29,994 nucleotides of DNA from Stramonita haemastoma. Its lineage: Eukaryota > Mollusca > Gastropoda > Neogastropoda > Muricidae. Below are positions 1 to 9,320 of this stretch, in pieces. Both the position numbers and the translations under genes were made by a program. The stretch covers positions 48,985,259 through 49,015,252 of the forward strand of contig CM060337.1 in the NCBI GenBank assembly GCA_030674155.1, written 5' to 3'. Every line of letters begins with the position of its first letter. Position 1 is the first letter of the stretch. The notes beneath the pieces are model-generated. The model was given only the letters and a program-made list of their open reading frames with translations. It did not search any database and was not told the DNA's origin.

Positions 1-43
1 GAACTGTGGAATCACCTGTTGTGTTTTCCTGTGACTGTTGCAG

Positions 44-159
44 GTAAAGTAGCCCCTCACAAAAAGCTACGAGGGGGGGTGAAGGTGGTGGACAACATTC
101 CCAAGAACCCTAGCGGCAAGATTCTCCGCCGAGTGCTGAGACAGACCCTGGCTTCCTGA
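44..159 (+). CDS. Acyl-CoA synthetase (4CL/luciferase-like), copy A, terminal exon
   Basis: This is the last coding exon of an adenylate-forming enzyme; the rest of the gene lies left of the window. An acceptor ending TGTTGCAG precedes base 44. The exon enters with two bases of a split codon, then reads [12 protein letters not shown] and [12 protein letters not shown], ending at TGA 157-159 with C-terminus QTLAS. The PSGK motif is the A10 motif of the ANL superfamily; its lysine is the catalytic residue of the adenylation half-reaction (acid + ATP to acyl-AMP, then CoA thioester). Many animal homologues act in peroxisomes, but the tail is not a canonical SKL-type PTS1 signal. The substrate cannot be told from this exon. 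Copy B on the opposite strand has the same exon with two synonymous changes. Confidence 0.88.
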
Positions 160-190
160 GGGCAGCGGGGGAGGGGGGAGGATGGGGGGA

Positions 191-213
191 GTCGTAGGGG
201 GGGGGGGGGGGGG
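191..213. repeat. Poly-G tract in the 3' UTR region of copy A
   Basis: A run of 18 or more G follows several shorter G runs soon after the stop codon. Arm B has the equivalent tract as poly-C on the + strand (about 7147-7164), so it predates the duplication. Confidence 0.8.
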
Positions 214-468
214 GGTCCAAACAGGGGCTGTGCAGGGGGAGCAGGCAGACAGAGTGGTGTCCTCTTGACCTTTTTTCCTGACAGAGTTATCTTTCTTTAA
301 CCATGTGGACAAGTGATTTTAGTTTTCAAATCTTACAGACAAGTGACCTTAGCTTCTTCGAAACCTTAGGGACAAATGACTTCAGCTTTCTTTCCATTTC
401 AAAAGCACTACAGGGCACCCAAATTTAAAACTCTTGAAGGTAAAACAACAACAACAACAACACAAAAC

Positions 469-474
469 AAAATA
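469..474 (+). promoter_or_regulatory. Candidate poly(A) signal of copy A
   Basis: AATAAA lies about 310 bases after the copy A stop codon. It sits in an A-rich stretch, so it is only a candidate. Confidence 0.25.
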
Positions 475-560
475 AAAGAAAAATTCCTACTTCAAATCTG
501 TACTGAACCAGAATTTAACAAGTACAACAGTACATTGGACTGACTAGACTAATGAGACAA

Positions 561-598
561 GGGAGGGAGGGAGGGAGGGAGGGAGGGAGGGAGGGAAG

Positions 599-667
<69 letters not shown>
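561..667. repeat. Compound (GGGA)n(GA)n microsatellite
   Basis: Tetranucleotide GGGA (561-604) runs into dinucleotide GA (to 667, with one ATG interruption). The counterpart in arm B is the CT tract at 5789-5895. Confidence 0.95.
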
Positions 668-765
668 TACAAAAGTGTGCACTTTTAAAATTAATTCCAA
701 TACTTGTTCATGAAATATAGGGCATAAGCCATAGAGTGTATTGTATGATGTTATAAGCAATTCCA

Positions 766-842
<77 letters not shown>
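766..842. repeat. (TG)n microsatellite
   Basis: An almost pure TG dinucleotide tract of about 75 bases. The counterpart in arm B is the CA tract at about 5559-5668. Confidence 0.95.
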
Positions 843-845
<3 letters not shown>

Positions 846-1255
846 GGGTGCAAAGGTGCCAGTACTTGTGTATTTTTAAACAGACACTTGCATATGGATG
901 GATGCCATTGATGTATTAATCTTTTGTATTTCAATAATTTATTGTGCTATTTCATGTGATAAAAGTTTCGTTGTTGTTTTTAGCCATGCTTGTGTATTAA
1001 TCGTGATTCTGAGATACTGGAAGTGCTGATGATATATTTGGGAAAGCCACTTTTTGTTCTCTTCAACAGTTTAATATTTTGATAGAATATACATTAAGTT
1101 ACGTGATATTTTTCTTAAAAGTTGCTTTTATCAATCAATTCTATGTCATCCAATCTTTTATAAGACATAATATCAATTAGCTTGATATTTTATTCTATTA
1201 CAATCTTTAGCAGTTTAGGACAATAAAAAGTAGTCTTTCCTTTGCTTGAAGTCAG

Positions 1256-1960
1256 TGGGTTGACAAAAAGAGAATGACATAGTGTCAGATTCCTGACTGT
1301 ACATACACAGAATTATGAATAGTTATTGTTGTAGTTTTTGAATCAGTGGAGATAAGAGCTTCGTGTTGTTGTTGTTTTTTTAGATAAAAAATAATTGTAT
1401 ATTGTTGTTATCTCTTTTATTATATTTTCTTACTATTTTTTGCTCTCATCTTCCGTGACATCCCTGTCCTGCTGTTCCAACGCCGCTCGTTTCAATCTCC
1501 CCGCCACAGCCACGCCCAGGTTTGTCATGTCTCATCCCCAGGGTCAGAACTCCACAGGGAGCTCATCAATATTAGGCCGCGGCTAGGTCACCAGCCAGAG
1601 GGGCCCTGCACTGCTTGTGGTTCACATTGGTGATGTTCGATGGTGCCTGTGCTAAGCTAACATGTGCAGGACACCATCTACAAAGCCCTCTACTGAAGAC
1701 AGTTTTAACTCAGTTGTGGAATCAGACTGAGTGAGCCACCTACCCAAAGTGGCAACCACCACAACATCCCTCCAACAACCACCGTCCCCCGTGAACCTCT
1801 AACCCCAAAGGCTTTGACACAAACTCACCACGGGCACAGAAGTATAGGGGGAAACCAAATCTGAGGTCACCATGAGGCCAGAGTAACTGGGGGCACCCAA
1901 TCAGAGATCAGTGTTAATGACGATGATGTGATGATGCTGTTGTGCAAGAGCATCTGCTTT
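1256..1960. other. Non-coding stretch, unassigned
   Basis: The first 180 bases are AT-rich. From about 1440 the composition becomes GC-richer and repeat-like, including a GATGATG run near 1920. The one ATG-started reading frame (63 residues from 1395) is not recognisable as a protein. It may be an old transposon body. Confidence 0.4.
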
Positions 1961-1969
1961 AAGACTACT

Positions 1970-2256
1970 TGACAGGGCTGCACTTGCTATCATCATTATG
2001 TCCTTGCGTCAACGGGGCCGAGAGATACAGACACCTGCAGTGTTGGTCAGGTAATTTGAGCAACACTCTAAAATTCGCATCCATAAAGTGGATGAAGCTC
2101 GACTGTGTGGTCCCAGTCTTCCCACTGAGCCCACAGCACACTCACTCTGGGTAGGAGCCGGCTGGAGTCAGAAAAACTCCTATGATTCACGGGATTCGAA
2201 CCCGCGACCTTCCAGTCCGAAATCCAAGGCGCTAACCACTGCGCCATGGCAGCTGG
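1970..2256 (-). mobile_element. tRNA-derived SINE, copy 1 of a GCCATGGCGC-headed family
   Basis: On the minus strand the element starts near 2256 with GCCATGGCGCAGTGGTTAG (A box) and has GGTTCGAATCC (B box, 2192-2202). A body with TGTGCTGTGGGCTCAGTGG, CCACACAGTCGAGCTTCATC and GGATGCGAATTT follows. A second copy lies at 14059-14250 (+). The body after the B box rules out a functional tRNA gene. The 3' end is uncertain and may run to about 1930. Confidence 0.75.
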
Positions 2257-2389
2257 TGTTGTTATTGTTGGAGCTAGTGCTGCTGCTGGTCTTGTTGCTG
2301 TTTTTTCATGATCTATGGAGAGAAAAAGGTTTGTTTAGTGATGGGAGTAAAACACAAAAGCTGACACTGGATGAAGAATAATCACCATC

Positions 2390-3117
2390 TTGCTGAACAG
2401 GAAAGAGCTTTCAGAGTAAACTGTCATTCTTTTTATTTAACGGGCACAACTGGCTAGGGAGCCAGCCCTCTTTTGTTTTGTTTTTTGTTTTGTTGATTTT
2501 TTTTCCATTTCCACTATTATATAGAAACTTGCAAACGTATTCAGGTTGTTTCTTTCTTGGTTGTGTATGTCGGGTTTGGGTGATAAATTACATAAATAGC
2601 ACTGGTGTGCTGGGGGTAGACTTTTCAGAATAATTGTACTCTGATCGTATCAGCCGCAGAGAATTTCCAAGACATTCCAATCAAAGGAAAAAAAGAAAGA
2701 AAAGGAATTATATCTGTGCACCAGGGAAATCTTCTCTAAAGTTCAACACGAGTAGCAAAAGAAGAACAGAATAATCTTTTAAGTGTACATTTTTTTTAAT
2801 GAAAAATTATTATTTATTGATTGGATGAATTTAAGCTGAATTCGATATAATATTCCAAAGTCATGCTGTTGATTCCTTTTTTTTTTTAATACATAAGAAG
2901 CTCTGAGTTTCTTTTTTTGTATTGATATATGTACATAATACCGATATTTGTGTTTTTTAAAACATCCTGCTGTAAAAGCGCTCCATTGTGCCTTTTATGG
3001 TGTTTTTTTTTTAACATATTAATTCTAATCTGAACACTGGGTTTTAACAATAAAAAAGTTATATATTTATTCTGCTTTCATAAGTTTTCTTTCCCATGGG
3101 TACATGCTCTCTCTGCC

Positions 3118-3118
<1 letters not shown>
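2390..3118. other. AT-rich intergenic stretch
   Basis: No coding frame or RNA gene is visible. It contains T runs, a GAAAGAAAAG-type purine tract near 2690 and scattered AATAAA-like words. Confidence 0.5.

Positions 3119-3150
<32 letters not shown>
3119..3150. repeat. Poly-C homopolymer (32 C)
   Basis: An uninterrupted run of 32 cytosines, flanked by pyrimidine-rich sequence. Its true length may be uncertain in the assembly. Confidence 0.9.
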
Positions 3151-3153
<3 letters not shown>

Positions 3154-3352
3154 TTGTTCCTTCTCTTTCTCTCTCCATGATTGTGATTGTGCACTGGTGC
3201 AATGCAAAAGGGCGCATGCCTTTAAAGACACTTCACTTTAACATTTACTATTATAAATGAAGTGAACATAAGTTATTGCCATTATTGTGTAAAATATCGA
3301 TTTGTAAAATACAGAAAATCAACATTAAAACTTGCTCTCACTTCAACAGTCT

Positions 3353-3390
3353 ACGCACGCACGCACGCACGCACCCACGCACGCACGCAC

Positions 3391-3458
<68 letters not shown>
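3353..3458. repeat. Compound (ACGC)n(CA)n microsatellite
   Basis: An ACGC tetranucleotide tract (to 3390) merges into a CA tract (to 3458), followed by CAAG units. It abuts the 5' edge of the LINE fragment. Confidence 0.95.
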
Positions 3459-3459
<1 letters not shown>

Positions 3460-3470
3460 GCAAGCAAGCA

Positions 3471-4145
3471 AGTTCCTTGTGCATTCTCTTGTTTCTAAAG
3501 GTATTGGGATAAAAATTTTGCTGGGTACCATCACATTGCGGTCTTTACTGGAACGAATTGGCAGATTCTCTGGCAAAACGCGGTGCTTCAGAATGTACAA
3601 GTGACATAATGATTAATAGTATAGGTCTACGTTTATCTCCATTTGAGATTATTTCAATTCTTGCAAACTCTATTTATTCAAAGTTTTTTAGATTTCACTT
3701 AAATCGTTTATGTTGCCCACGAAATATAGAAATTATAATTAATAAATTACGTCTAAATGCTTGGAAAACTAAATATTTAAAAAATGTTTTCTGCACTTAT
3801 TCTGCTATTATATCAGTCCATCATATATTGTTTGATTGCCCTGTGCTTAATGCCTCGTATAAAAGCAAAGGGATAGATTTAAAAAAAAATATGGAAATAT
3901 CCAAAGTGTCCTGTACGATTCCGAGTCGCATGTCCTAGTATCAGTTGCAGAAAGTATTTGCCAGTCACCAGTAGGTCAGTTACTATAAATGAAATTGTAT
4001 AAACTTATCATCTTTCATTACATTCTTTATCCTTTCACCTTTTCCCCACATCCCCTTTTCAGTGCATCCTTAGGCTAACGTGAATGTACCATTGTCTAAA
4101 TCACCTTGTAGTGAACGGACATTAAACCAATGAGAAGAAGAAGAA
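3471..4145 (+). mobile_element. 5'-truncated LINE fragment with RNase H tail
   Basis: This is the 3' remnant of a non-LTR retrotransposon polyprotein. In one frame from 3516 it reads FCWVPSHCGLYWNELADSL, the end of a LINE-type RNase H domain with its last acidic residue in the NExAD-like motif. Next come LNAWKTKYLKN and SVHHILFDCPVL, the usual C-terminal His/Cys-containing tail. The frame ends at a stop near 3938. Upstream the matching frame (LVSKGIGIK) is shifted by one base at an A run (3511-3515), so the copy is broken. The non-coding tail ends in ACATTAAACCAATGAG followed by AAG repeats (about 4132-4145), typical of a LINE 3' end. The RNase H domain separates it from the larger LINE at 21.9-30 kb. 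It is a dead copy in the spacer of the inverted duplication. Confidence 0.82.
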
Positions 4146-4202
4146 CACAAGCAAGGCCAGCTGAGAAAACACCAAATACTCAAGATTCTTCACGATTGTG
4201 AA

Positions 4203-4300
4203 AGTGAAAAGTCAAGTCTAGTCAAGTCAAAATGATTTTTATTGAGGGTAACAGATTTCAAGTTCTTTTTACACAACTTTTTTTTTTTTTTTTTACCATA
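4203..4300 (-). mobile_element. LINE 3' end with (TTGAC)n tail, truncated
   Basis: On the minus strand, CCCTCAATAAAAATCATTTT is followed by repeated TTGACT units, an AATAAA signal plus short terminal repeats typical of CR1/L2-like 3' ends. No coding remnant is visible upstream. Confidence 0.45.
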
Positions 4301-4980
4301 CCCTCACAAAAAATTAAGTAAATTTACTTATAAAGCCAAACATATGACAGGAAAGTCTAGGATAAAAAAAATAATGACCTTACAATATAAAAAAAAGACA
4401 GAATAACACATGGTCAATTCAGACAGATGTGTAACGGGAAAACAACAACAAAATAACAACAAGGGTAAGACTAACGATTTACAAAGCAAACCAGATGTAA
4501 AGTCATTTTGAGCATAAAATGTCTCCATAAGATATTCATTCCATAGTGTTTTAATTAAACCTTTGCTTTGAAGGAGTTAAGAGGGGAGGTAAATCTTCCA
4601 CAATGTTCTTCCTCAATAAGCAAGGCTTGACTTACAGAGATTTTCACCGGGCCTGGCCAAAAACAGCCTATGAGTAGGCCTGCTTTTATTGACAGCAATT
4701 TTCTTCACAATTTTCTCTGGGACTTTTTTTTATGTATACTGCACATACAGTTCAATTCAACTCATTTGACAGAGTTTATTATCTAACAAACTGATAATTA
4801 TATTCATGTGGGTTACACTCCATACTTAAAAACAATAAACAGGAAAACATTCATCACAGAAAAACAACACAACACAGCATTCAAACATCAGCCTTCATCA
4901 ATCGCAGTAATAAATTTATTTTTGTTTTAATCCAAAAATGAGCAACACCTCAGCCAGTCTTAAACCCACCAGCGCATAAA
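4301..4980. other. AT-rich spacer, unassigned
   Basis: No gene is visible. A stretch near 4750-4900 with CAATTCAACTCATTTGAC and AACAATAAAC resembles another minus-strand transposon 3' tail, but it is too decayed to name. Confidence 0.4.
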
Positions 4981-5116
4981 CACACATACACATACACATG
5001 TACACACACGCGCGCGCGCACGCACGCACGCACGCACACACGTAGGCACGCACGTACGCACACACTCACACAGGCAAACACAAACACACACACACACATA
5101 AACACACACACACACA
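4981..5116. repeat. Imperfect CA/CG-rich microsatellite
   Basis: CA repeats are interrupted by CGCGCGCG and CGCACGCACG blocks. It lies just outside the spacer-side edge of arm B. Confidence 0.9.
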
Positions 5117-5555
5117 ATGGGCATATTCACACGCAGGCGCACGCATTGTAAGACATAAACTGAATTGTTATTTGTTTGGAAAAGATGAGACATTAGAAGC
5201 ATAGAAAAGGCTACTTTTTATTATCCTAAACTGATCAATATTGTAAATAGTAAAATAGAAGTTAATATATATTTGTCTTTTAAAAGACGAATTGACTTAT
5301 AAAAGCAACTTTTAAGACAAAATATCAATTGACTGAATACTGTATACAATCAACACATTGAACAGTTGAATATAATAGAAAGCGGCCTTTCCTAATACAA
5401 TACCAGCACTTGCATTATCTCAGAATCGCGATAAATTCACAACCATAGTTAAAAACAACAAACATGAAATAATACAATTGAAAATGAAAACAAAATATCT
5501 CTAGGCTTTACATCAATGGCATCCAGCCCTATGTGTCTGTGTACTTTTGCACCCC

Positions 5556-5558
<3 letters not shown>

Positions 5559-5613
<55 letters not shown>

Positions 5614-5668
5614 ACACACACACACCACACACACACACACACACACACCACACACACACACACACACG
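5559..5668. repeat. (CA)n microsatellite
   Basis: CA dinucleotides with small interruptions; the arm B homologue of the TG tract at 766-842. Confidence 0.95.
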
Positions 5669-5788
5669 TTGTAATTGTTAAAACATGTATGAGCAATTAA
5701 ATACACCATATTATGGTTTATGCCCTATAATTATTTCATTAAAAAGCATTTGAATTAAAATAAAAAGTGCACACTTTTGTATCCTGCA

Positions 5789-5808
5789 TCTCTCTCTCTC
5801 CTCTCTCA

Positions 5809-5895
<87 letters not shown>
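5789..5895. repeat. (CT)n microsatellite
   Basis: CT dinucleotides with a few CC and TT interruptions; the arm B homologue of the GA tract at 604-667. Confidence 0.95.
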
Positions 5896-5897
<2 letters not shown>

Positions 5898-6186
5898 AAG
5901 TCCGGTTTTGCTGTTGTAGTTGTTAGATCTTTATTCAGTAGTAGATTTGAAGTAGGTGTATAGGCTGTTTTTATCTCAAATAGTTTTGAATTTGGGTCCC
6001 CTATAGCGCTTTTGAGATGGGTGGAGTTGAAAATATTTAGCCATCATGTGCCTAGGAGCATTCACGATGTCTTTATTTATCTTACACGTAGACACTTATT
6101 GTAATGGGCAGTGTCTTGGAGAGGAAGAATAATACTCTGTAAATGGTTTTGGCCCCTGTATTTGGATTCAGTCTTATTAGTTTGAC

Positions 6187-6503
6187 TGGGGGCGGGATAG
6201 CTCAGTGGTCAGAGAACTCGCTTTCCCCCAGTCAAGTGAAGCAGCGTCGAGCGTGGTTACCCGTTGGATGGGTGGCCGTTTGCGCGCCCTGGCTTCAGTA
6301 CAGTCCCCCCAGTTCACTTAGCTGTAAATGGGTGCCTGCCCTCTTTAGGATCAGAGAAGGTAAAGCAGCAAGGGAGAGGAGATGGGCGCTGCCCTCAATA
6401 TGCTGACCCCTAGAGAAGCCGAGGTCTCTGATGCCTCGCTCCCTACGACCGCCTAGGCTATGGGACACCTTTACCTTAAAATTTTTTTTTTTTACCCTTT
6501 TAC
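6187..6503 (+). mobile_element. Chimeric tRNA/5S-like SINE, copy 1
   Basis: The element starts GGGGCGGGATAGCTCAGTGG, with a tRNA-like A box (TAGCTCAGTGG). It then contains AAGCAGCGTCGAGCGTGG and TTGGATGGGTGGCC, which closely resemble the A block/intermediate element and C block of metazoan 5S rRNA. A degenerate B box (GCTTCAGTAC) and a body with GGGTGCCTGCC, CTCAATATGCTGA and TATGGGACACC follow, ending in CTTTACC repeats. It is flanked by a 14-bp direct repeat with one mismatch: CTTATTAGTTTGAC (6173-6186) and CTTACTAGTTTGAC (6504-6517), a good target-site duplication. A second copy is at 15265-15560. Arm A lacks it, so it inserted after the duplication. Confidence 0.82.
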
Positions 6504-6839
6504 CTTACTAGTTTGACGGCTCTTTTATGTAGGCAGCTTATATGCTTCAGGTTTGTTTCACTAGCACTATCCCATAAGATGGAAGTATGGTTTTATAAGA
6601 GATAGAGTACGTGCGTGAAAGAATAGTTTTCATGACTACAGATTTATAAAATTCTTGCTTTTTCTAAGCTGGTGTAAACCTTACTGAAATGCTTTTTCCT
6701 AATGAAGCTATCTGCTCTAGTCGAGACTGATCATTGTCAATTATTGCACCTAGTAAAAAACAAACCAAAAAACTACACCTTTGTACCTGGCACCGGGTTA
6801 AACCTTTTTCTCCTAGATTTTTTTTGAAAAGCTGAAAAC

Positions 6840-7078
6840 ACCTTATCCCAAAGGATCTGAAAGCTAAAGTCACTTTGTTTGAGAGATATGAAACTAAAGT
6901 CACTTGTCCGTAAGGTTTGAAAGAAGCTAAGGTCACTTGTCTGAAAGATATGAAAGCTAAAATCACCTTGTCCAAGCTACATGAAAGCTTAATTATTTGT
7001 CCATAAAGTTTGGAGGCTAAAGTCTGCTGTCTGAAAGATTTGAAAGCTAAAAAATGACTTGTCCACATGGTCAAAGAA
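6840..7078 (-). repeat. Degenerate ~31-bp tandem repeat in the copy B 3' region
   Basis: About seven degenerate units share GTCACTTGTC and GAAAGCTAA-like words, spaced 30-33 bases apart. Arm A carries only about three units (about 302-395). Copy number therefore changed after the duplication. Confidence 0.7.
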
Positions 7079-7176
7079 AGATAAACCTGTCAGGAAAAAG
7101 TTCAAGAGGACACCACTCTGTATGCCTGCTCCCTCCCTGTTTGGACACCCCCCCCCCCCCCCCCATCACCGCTGCC

Positions 7177-7292
7177 TCAGGAAGCCAGGGTCTGTCTCAG
7201 CACTCGGCGGAGAATCTTGCCGCTAGGGTTCTTGGGAATGTTGTCCACCACCTTCACCCCCCCTCGTAACTTTTTGTGAGGAGCTACTTTAC
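7177..7292 (-). CDS. Acyl-CoA synthetase (4CL/luciferase-like), copy B, terminal exon
   Basis: This is the last exon of copy B: acceptor TGTTGCAG, then the A10 motif PSGKILRR carrying the catalytic lysine, ending at a TGA at 7177-7179 with C-terminus QTLAS. It is 116 bp, as in copy A. It differs from copy A at two synonymous third- or first-position sites (GCC/GCT and CTA/TTA). The split codon joins A from exon 7799-7964 to GT here, giving Ser before KVAPHKK. The intron on its 5' side (7293-7798) holds a large CTGT/CT microsatellite and a short interspersed repeat. No canonical PTS1 tail is seen. Confidence 0.9.
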
Positions 7293-7350
7293 CTGCAACA
7301 GTCACATCCCGGCATAAGCTCATCTGGGCGTTTGCGGCCTCTTCCTGGAG

Positions 7351-7559
<209 letters not shown>

Positions 7560-7604
7560 CATCTTGCACACATGTTAAATCCTGTTCCGCTTTTCGTAAG
7601 AGCA

Positions 7605-7722
7605 GGCCATTGTGTGCCGGTGGGAACAGATGACATTTACAAAAACTGCATACACACGGGGACTGGATGTCAAAAAAGCACAATATTGCTTATTCCATTA
7701 TCCTCGATATAAAAGAATAAAT
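7605..7722 (-). repeat. Short interspersed repeat (GGATAATGGAATAAGCA family), copy 1
   Basis: On the minus strand: TATCGAGGATAATGGAATAA, GCAATATTGTGCTTTTTTG, CATCCAGTCCCCGTGTGTATG, and on to TGTTCCCACCGGCACACAAT. It matches the copy at 10501-10618 along its full length. Other partial copies are at 16722-16780, 20817-20898 and 21028-21106. The family is not recognised. Confidence 0.75.
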
Positions 7723-7798
7723 CAAATCAAATCAAATCAAACCTCCCTCTCCCCCCTCCCTCCCCCCTCTCTCTGTGAACATCATGCTTCCAACTCAC

Positions 7799-7964
7799 TA
7801 TGGAGGAAGTTGAGGAGGTCTTTCTCAGAGAAAGTGGCGCCGGACTTTGGCACGACGAAGGCTGTGGGCAGTTCTCCGGCCTCAGGGTCTGGCTTGCCCA
7901 CCACGGCCACGTCACTGACGGCGGGATGGGTCAGCAACAGAGCCTCCAGTTCTGCCGGGGGTAC
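7799..7964 (-). CDS. Acyl-CoA synthetase copy B, penultimate exon
   Basis: The minus-strand acceptor TTCTTTAG precedes a frame reading VPPAELEALLLTHPAVSDVA, then VVGKPDPEAGELPTAFVV and FSEKDLLNFLH. A GTGAGT donor follows. The exon is 166 bp and leaves one base of a split codon. This is the start of the C-terminal swivelling subdomain of ANL enzymes, just after the hinge; PPAELE and the VVGxPD..GE pattern are family hallmarks. It joins in phase 0 to the exon at 9151-9233 and in phase 1 to the terminal exon. No stop or frameshift is present, so the exon looks functional. Confidence 0.92.
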
Positions 7965-7980
7965 CTAAAGAATGAGACAG

Positions 7981-7982
<2 letters not shown>

Positions 7983-8057
<75 letters not shown>

Positions 8058-8105
8058 TATATTGTATATATATATATATATTTTTTTTATATATATATAT
8101 ATTTT
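7983..8105. repeat. (TA)n microsatellite
   Basis: A TA dinucleotide tract with T-run interruptions, in the intron between the copy B exons and next to the tail end of a SINE. Confidence 0.95.
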
Positions 8106-8116
8106 TTTTTTTTTAT

Positions 8117-8346
8117 ATACCACTATATGTCACAGCAGATTTCTTTAGGTGAAATTCGGGCTGCTCTCTCTCTCCCAGGGAGAGCGCGTCGCCACAAGTG
8201 CAGCGCCTACCCTTTATTTATTTATTTTTTTTCCTGTCTTCAACTGTATTTGTATCCCTATCATAGTGGTTTTTTCTACATAATTGTGCCATGGACAACC
8301 CCCTTGGATTCTTTTCCGTTTGCCAAATAATGATGTGTAACACACG

Positions 8347-8377
<31 letters not shown>

Positions 8378-8518
8378 TAGCATCCAGACCACCACTCATG
8401 GTCTAGTGGATGGGGAAAAAGTTCTGGGCCCAAACGGGATTCGAACCACCGCACACTCCGACCCGGACTATTCGCTTTCTAGGGAGGCGCGTTACCTCTA
8501 GACCACCGGTCTGCCACA
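8117..8518 (-). mobile_element. tRNA-derived SINE with GAGACGATAAACCGAGG core
   Basis: On the minus strand the head has GGTGGTCTAGAGGTAACGCG (A box) and GGTTCGAATCC (B box). A central block GAGACGATAAACCGAGGTCC follows, then a 3' part with GACGCGCTCTCCCTGGGAGA and GCAGCCCGAATTTCACC. I recall this core and tail from SINEs widespread in gastropods and cephalopods. It sits in the intron between the copy B exons, in the same orientation as the gene. No clear target-site duplication was found. Confidence 0.8.
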
Positions 8519-8535
8519 TAGGTAGAACCTGACCT

Positions 8536-8765
8536 CACTTCCCTTCACTTCACTTCACTTCCTTCCTTCCTTCACCTTCCCTTCCTCCTTCCCTTCCCTT
8601 CCCTTCCCTTCCCTTCCCTTCCCTTCCCTTCACTTCCCTATCCCTTCCTTCCCTTCCCTTCCCTTCCCTTCCCTTCCCTTCCCTTCACTTCACTTCCCTT
8701 CCTTACTTCACTTCCTTCACTTCCCTTCACTTCCCTTCACTTCACTTCACTTCACTTCACTTCTC
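8536..8765. repeat. (CCCTT)n / (CTTCA)n pentanucleotide tract
   Basis: About 230 bases of CTTCC, CCCTT and CTTCA units in the same intron, giving strong purine/pyrimidine strand asymmetry. Confidence 0.95.
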
Positions 8766-9150
8766 CTTTATTCTAGAGGAGTCTTTCCGTCAGAAAACTG
8801 AATTTGGCTAGGGTGTTGATTGATTTGAGGAATAACTCAATAGGCGGTTTTAATCTTTACGTTTAGTTCCATACCCTATCTCACCGTTTTCCTCTGAGGT
8901 CGAATTCTTATTGAGATGACAGCCCTGAGGTTGCCTTTGTGGTTGGCGGGGCTATAAAGCTCAGGGTTTGGTTGGTATGGGCTGAATTAAATTGTTCTCC
9001 AATTAATGTGAGCTCATAGGTTATAGTCCTTGAAAGATGAATTCAACTTTATGTATGTCATATTAATTTATTATAAAATGCAAAGGGATATGATTTTTGT
9101 GACTTTCATTTATTGATTGTCCCTGGCATGTAGACATGAAGGTCACTGAC

Positions 9151-9233
9151 CTGGAATCCTTTGTACTTGATCAGTTCTTTGAGACGGTCAGTGATGGTGA
9201 AGTACCCTTCTTCGTCCACGTGACCCAGATCAC
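9151..9233 (-). CDS. Acyl-CoA synthetase copy B, exon with the hinge motif
   Basis: The minus-strand acceptor ATTGCAG precedes GT (completing a split codon), then [20 protein letters not shown] and IKYKGFQ, with donor GTCAGTG. This is the A7-A8 region of ANL enzymes: the D of GD/TGD that binds the ATP ribose, and [11 protein letters not shown], the hinge for the domain rotation between half-reactions. The exon is 83 bp. Exons for the N-terminal domain (AMP-binding loop, GYGxTE motif) were not found between here and the elongase at 17991; they could lie in the N gap at 9895-9994, or copy B may be 5'-truncated. Confidence 0.92.
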
Positions 9234-9243
9234 CTGCAATACA

Positions 9244-9320
9244 CCATACACTACACGTCACACCATACCATACATGTCACACCATACCATACATGTCACA
9301 CCAAACCATACATGTCACAC
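9244..9320. repeat. ~19-bp tandem repeat
   Basis: About four imperfect copies of ACCATACATGTCACACC-type units, immediately 5' of the exon at 9151-9233 in gene orientation. Confidence 0.8.

Larger units (their letters stand above)
29..1255 (+). repeat. Arm A of an inverted segmental duplication
   Basis: From about 14 bases before the copy A exon to about 1255, this sequence matches the reverse complement of about 5175-7306. Shared landmarks, in order, are the exon, a poly-G tract after the stop, CATGTGGACAAGT, short TAGCTTTC-type repeats, CCTACTTCAAATCT, a GA microsatellite, a GT microsatellite, and the block AATAAAAAGTAG near 1225. Arm A is shorter: it lacks the SINE and most tandem repeat copies of arm B. 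Boundaries were judged by eye. Confidence 0.8.
5175..7306 (-). repeat. Arm B of the inverted segmental duplication
   Basis: This is the reverse-complement counterpart of about 29-1255. In reverse order it carries the terminal exon, poly-G, a CATGTGGACAAGT block, an expanded tandem repeat (6840-7078), GA and GT microsatellites, and the TACTTTTTATTATCCTAAAC block near 5213. It is about 900 bases longer than arm A, largely from a SINE insertion (6187-6503) and tandem-repeat expansion. Confidence 0.8.

Noticed and set aside
515..934. 139-residue minus-strand frame rich in THTHTH and SLSLSL
   Set aside because: It is the translation of GT and GA microsatellites and has no protein signature.
6143..6406. 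87-residue plus-strand frame
   Set aside because: It lies within a SINE. A similar frame occurs in the second SINE copy near 15350 only because the element is repeated.
8430..8518. Minus-strand tRNA gene
   Set aside because: A and B boxes are present, but a long SINE core and tail follow and a clean cloverleaf is not formed.
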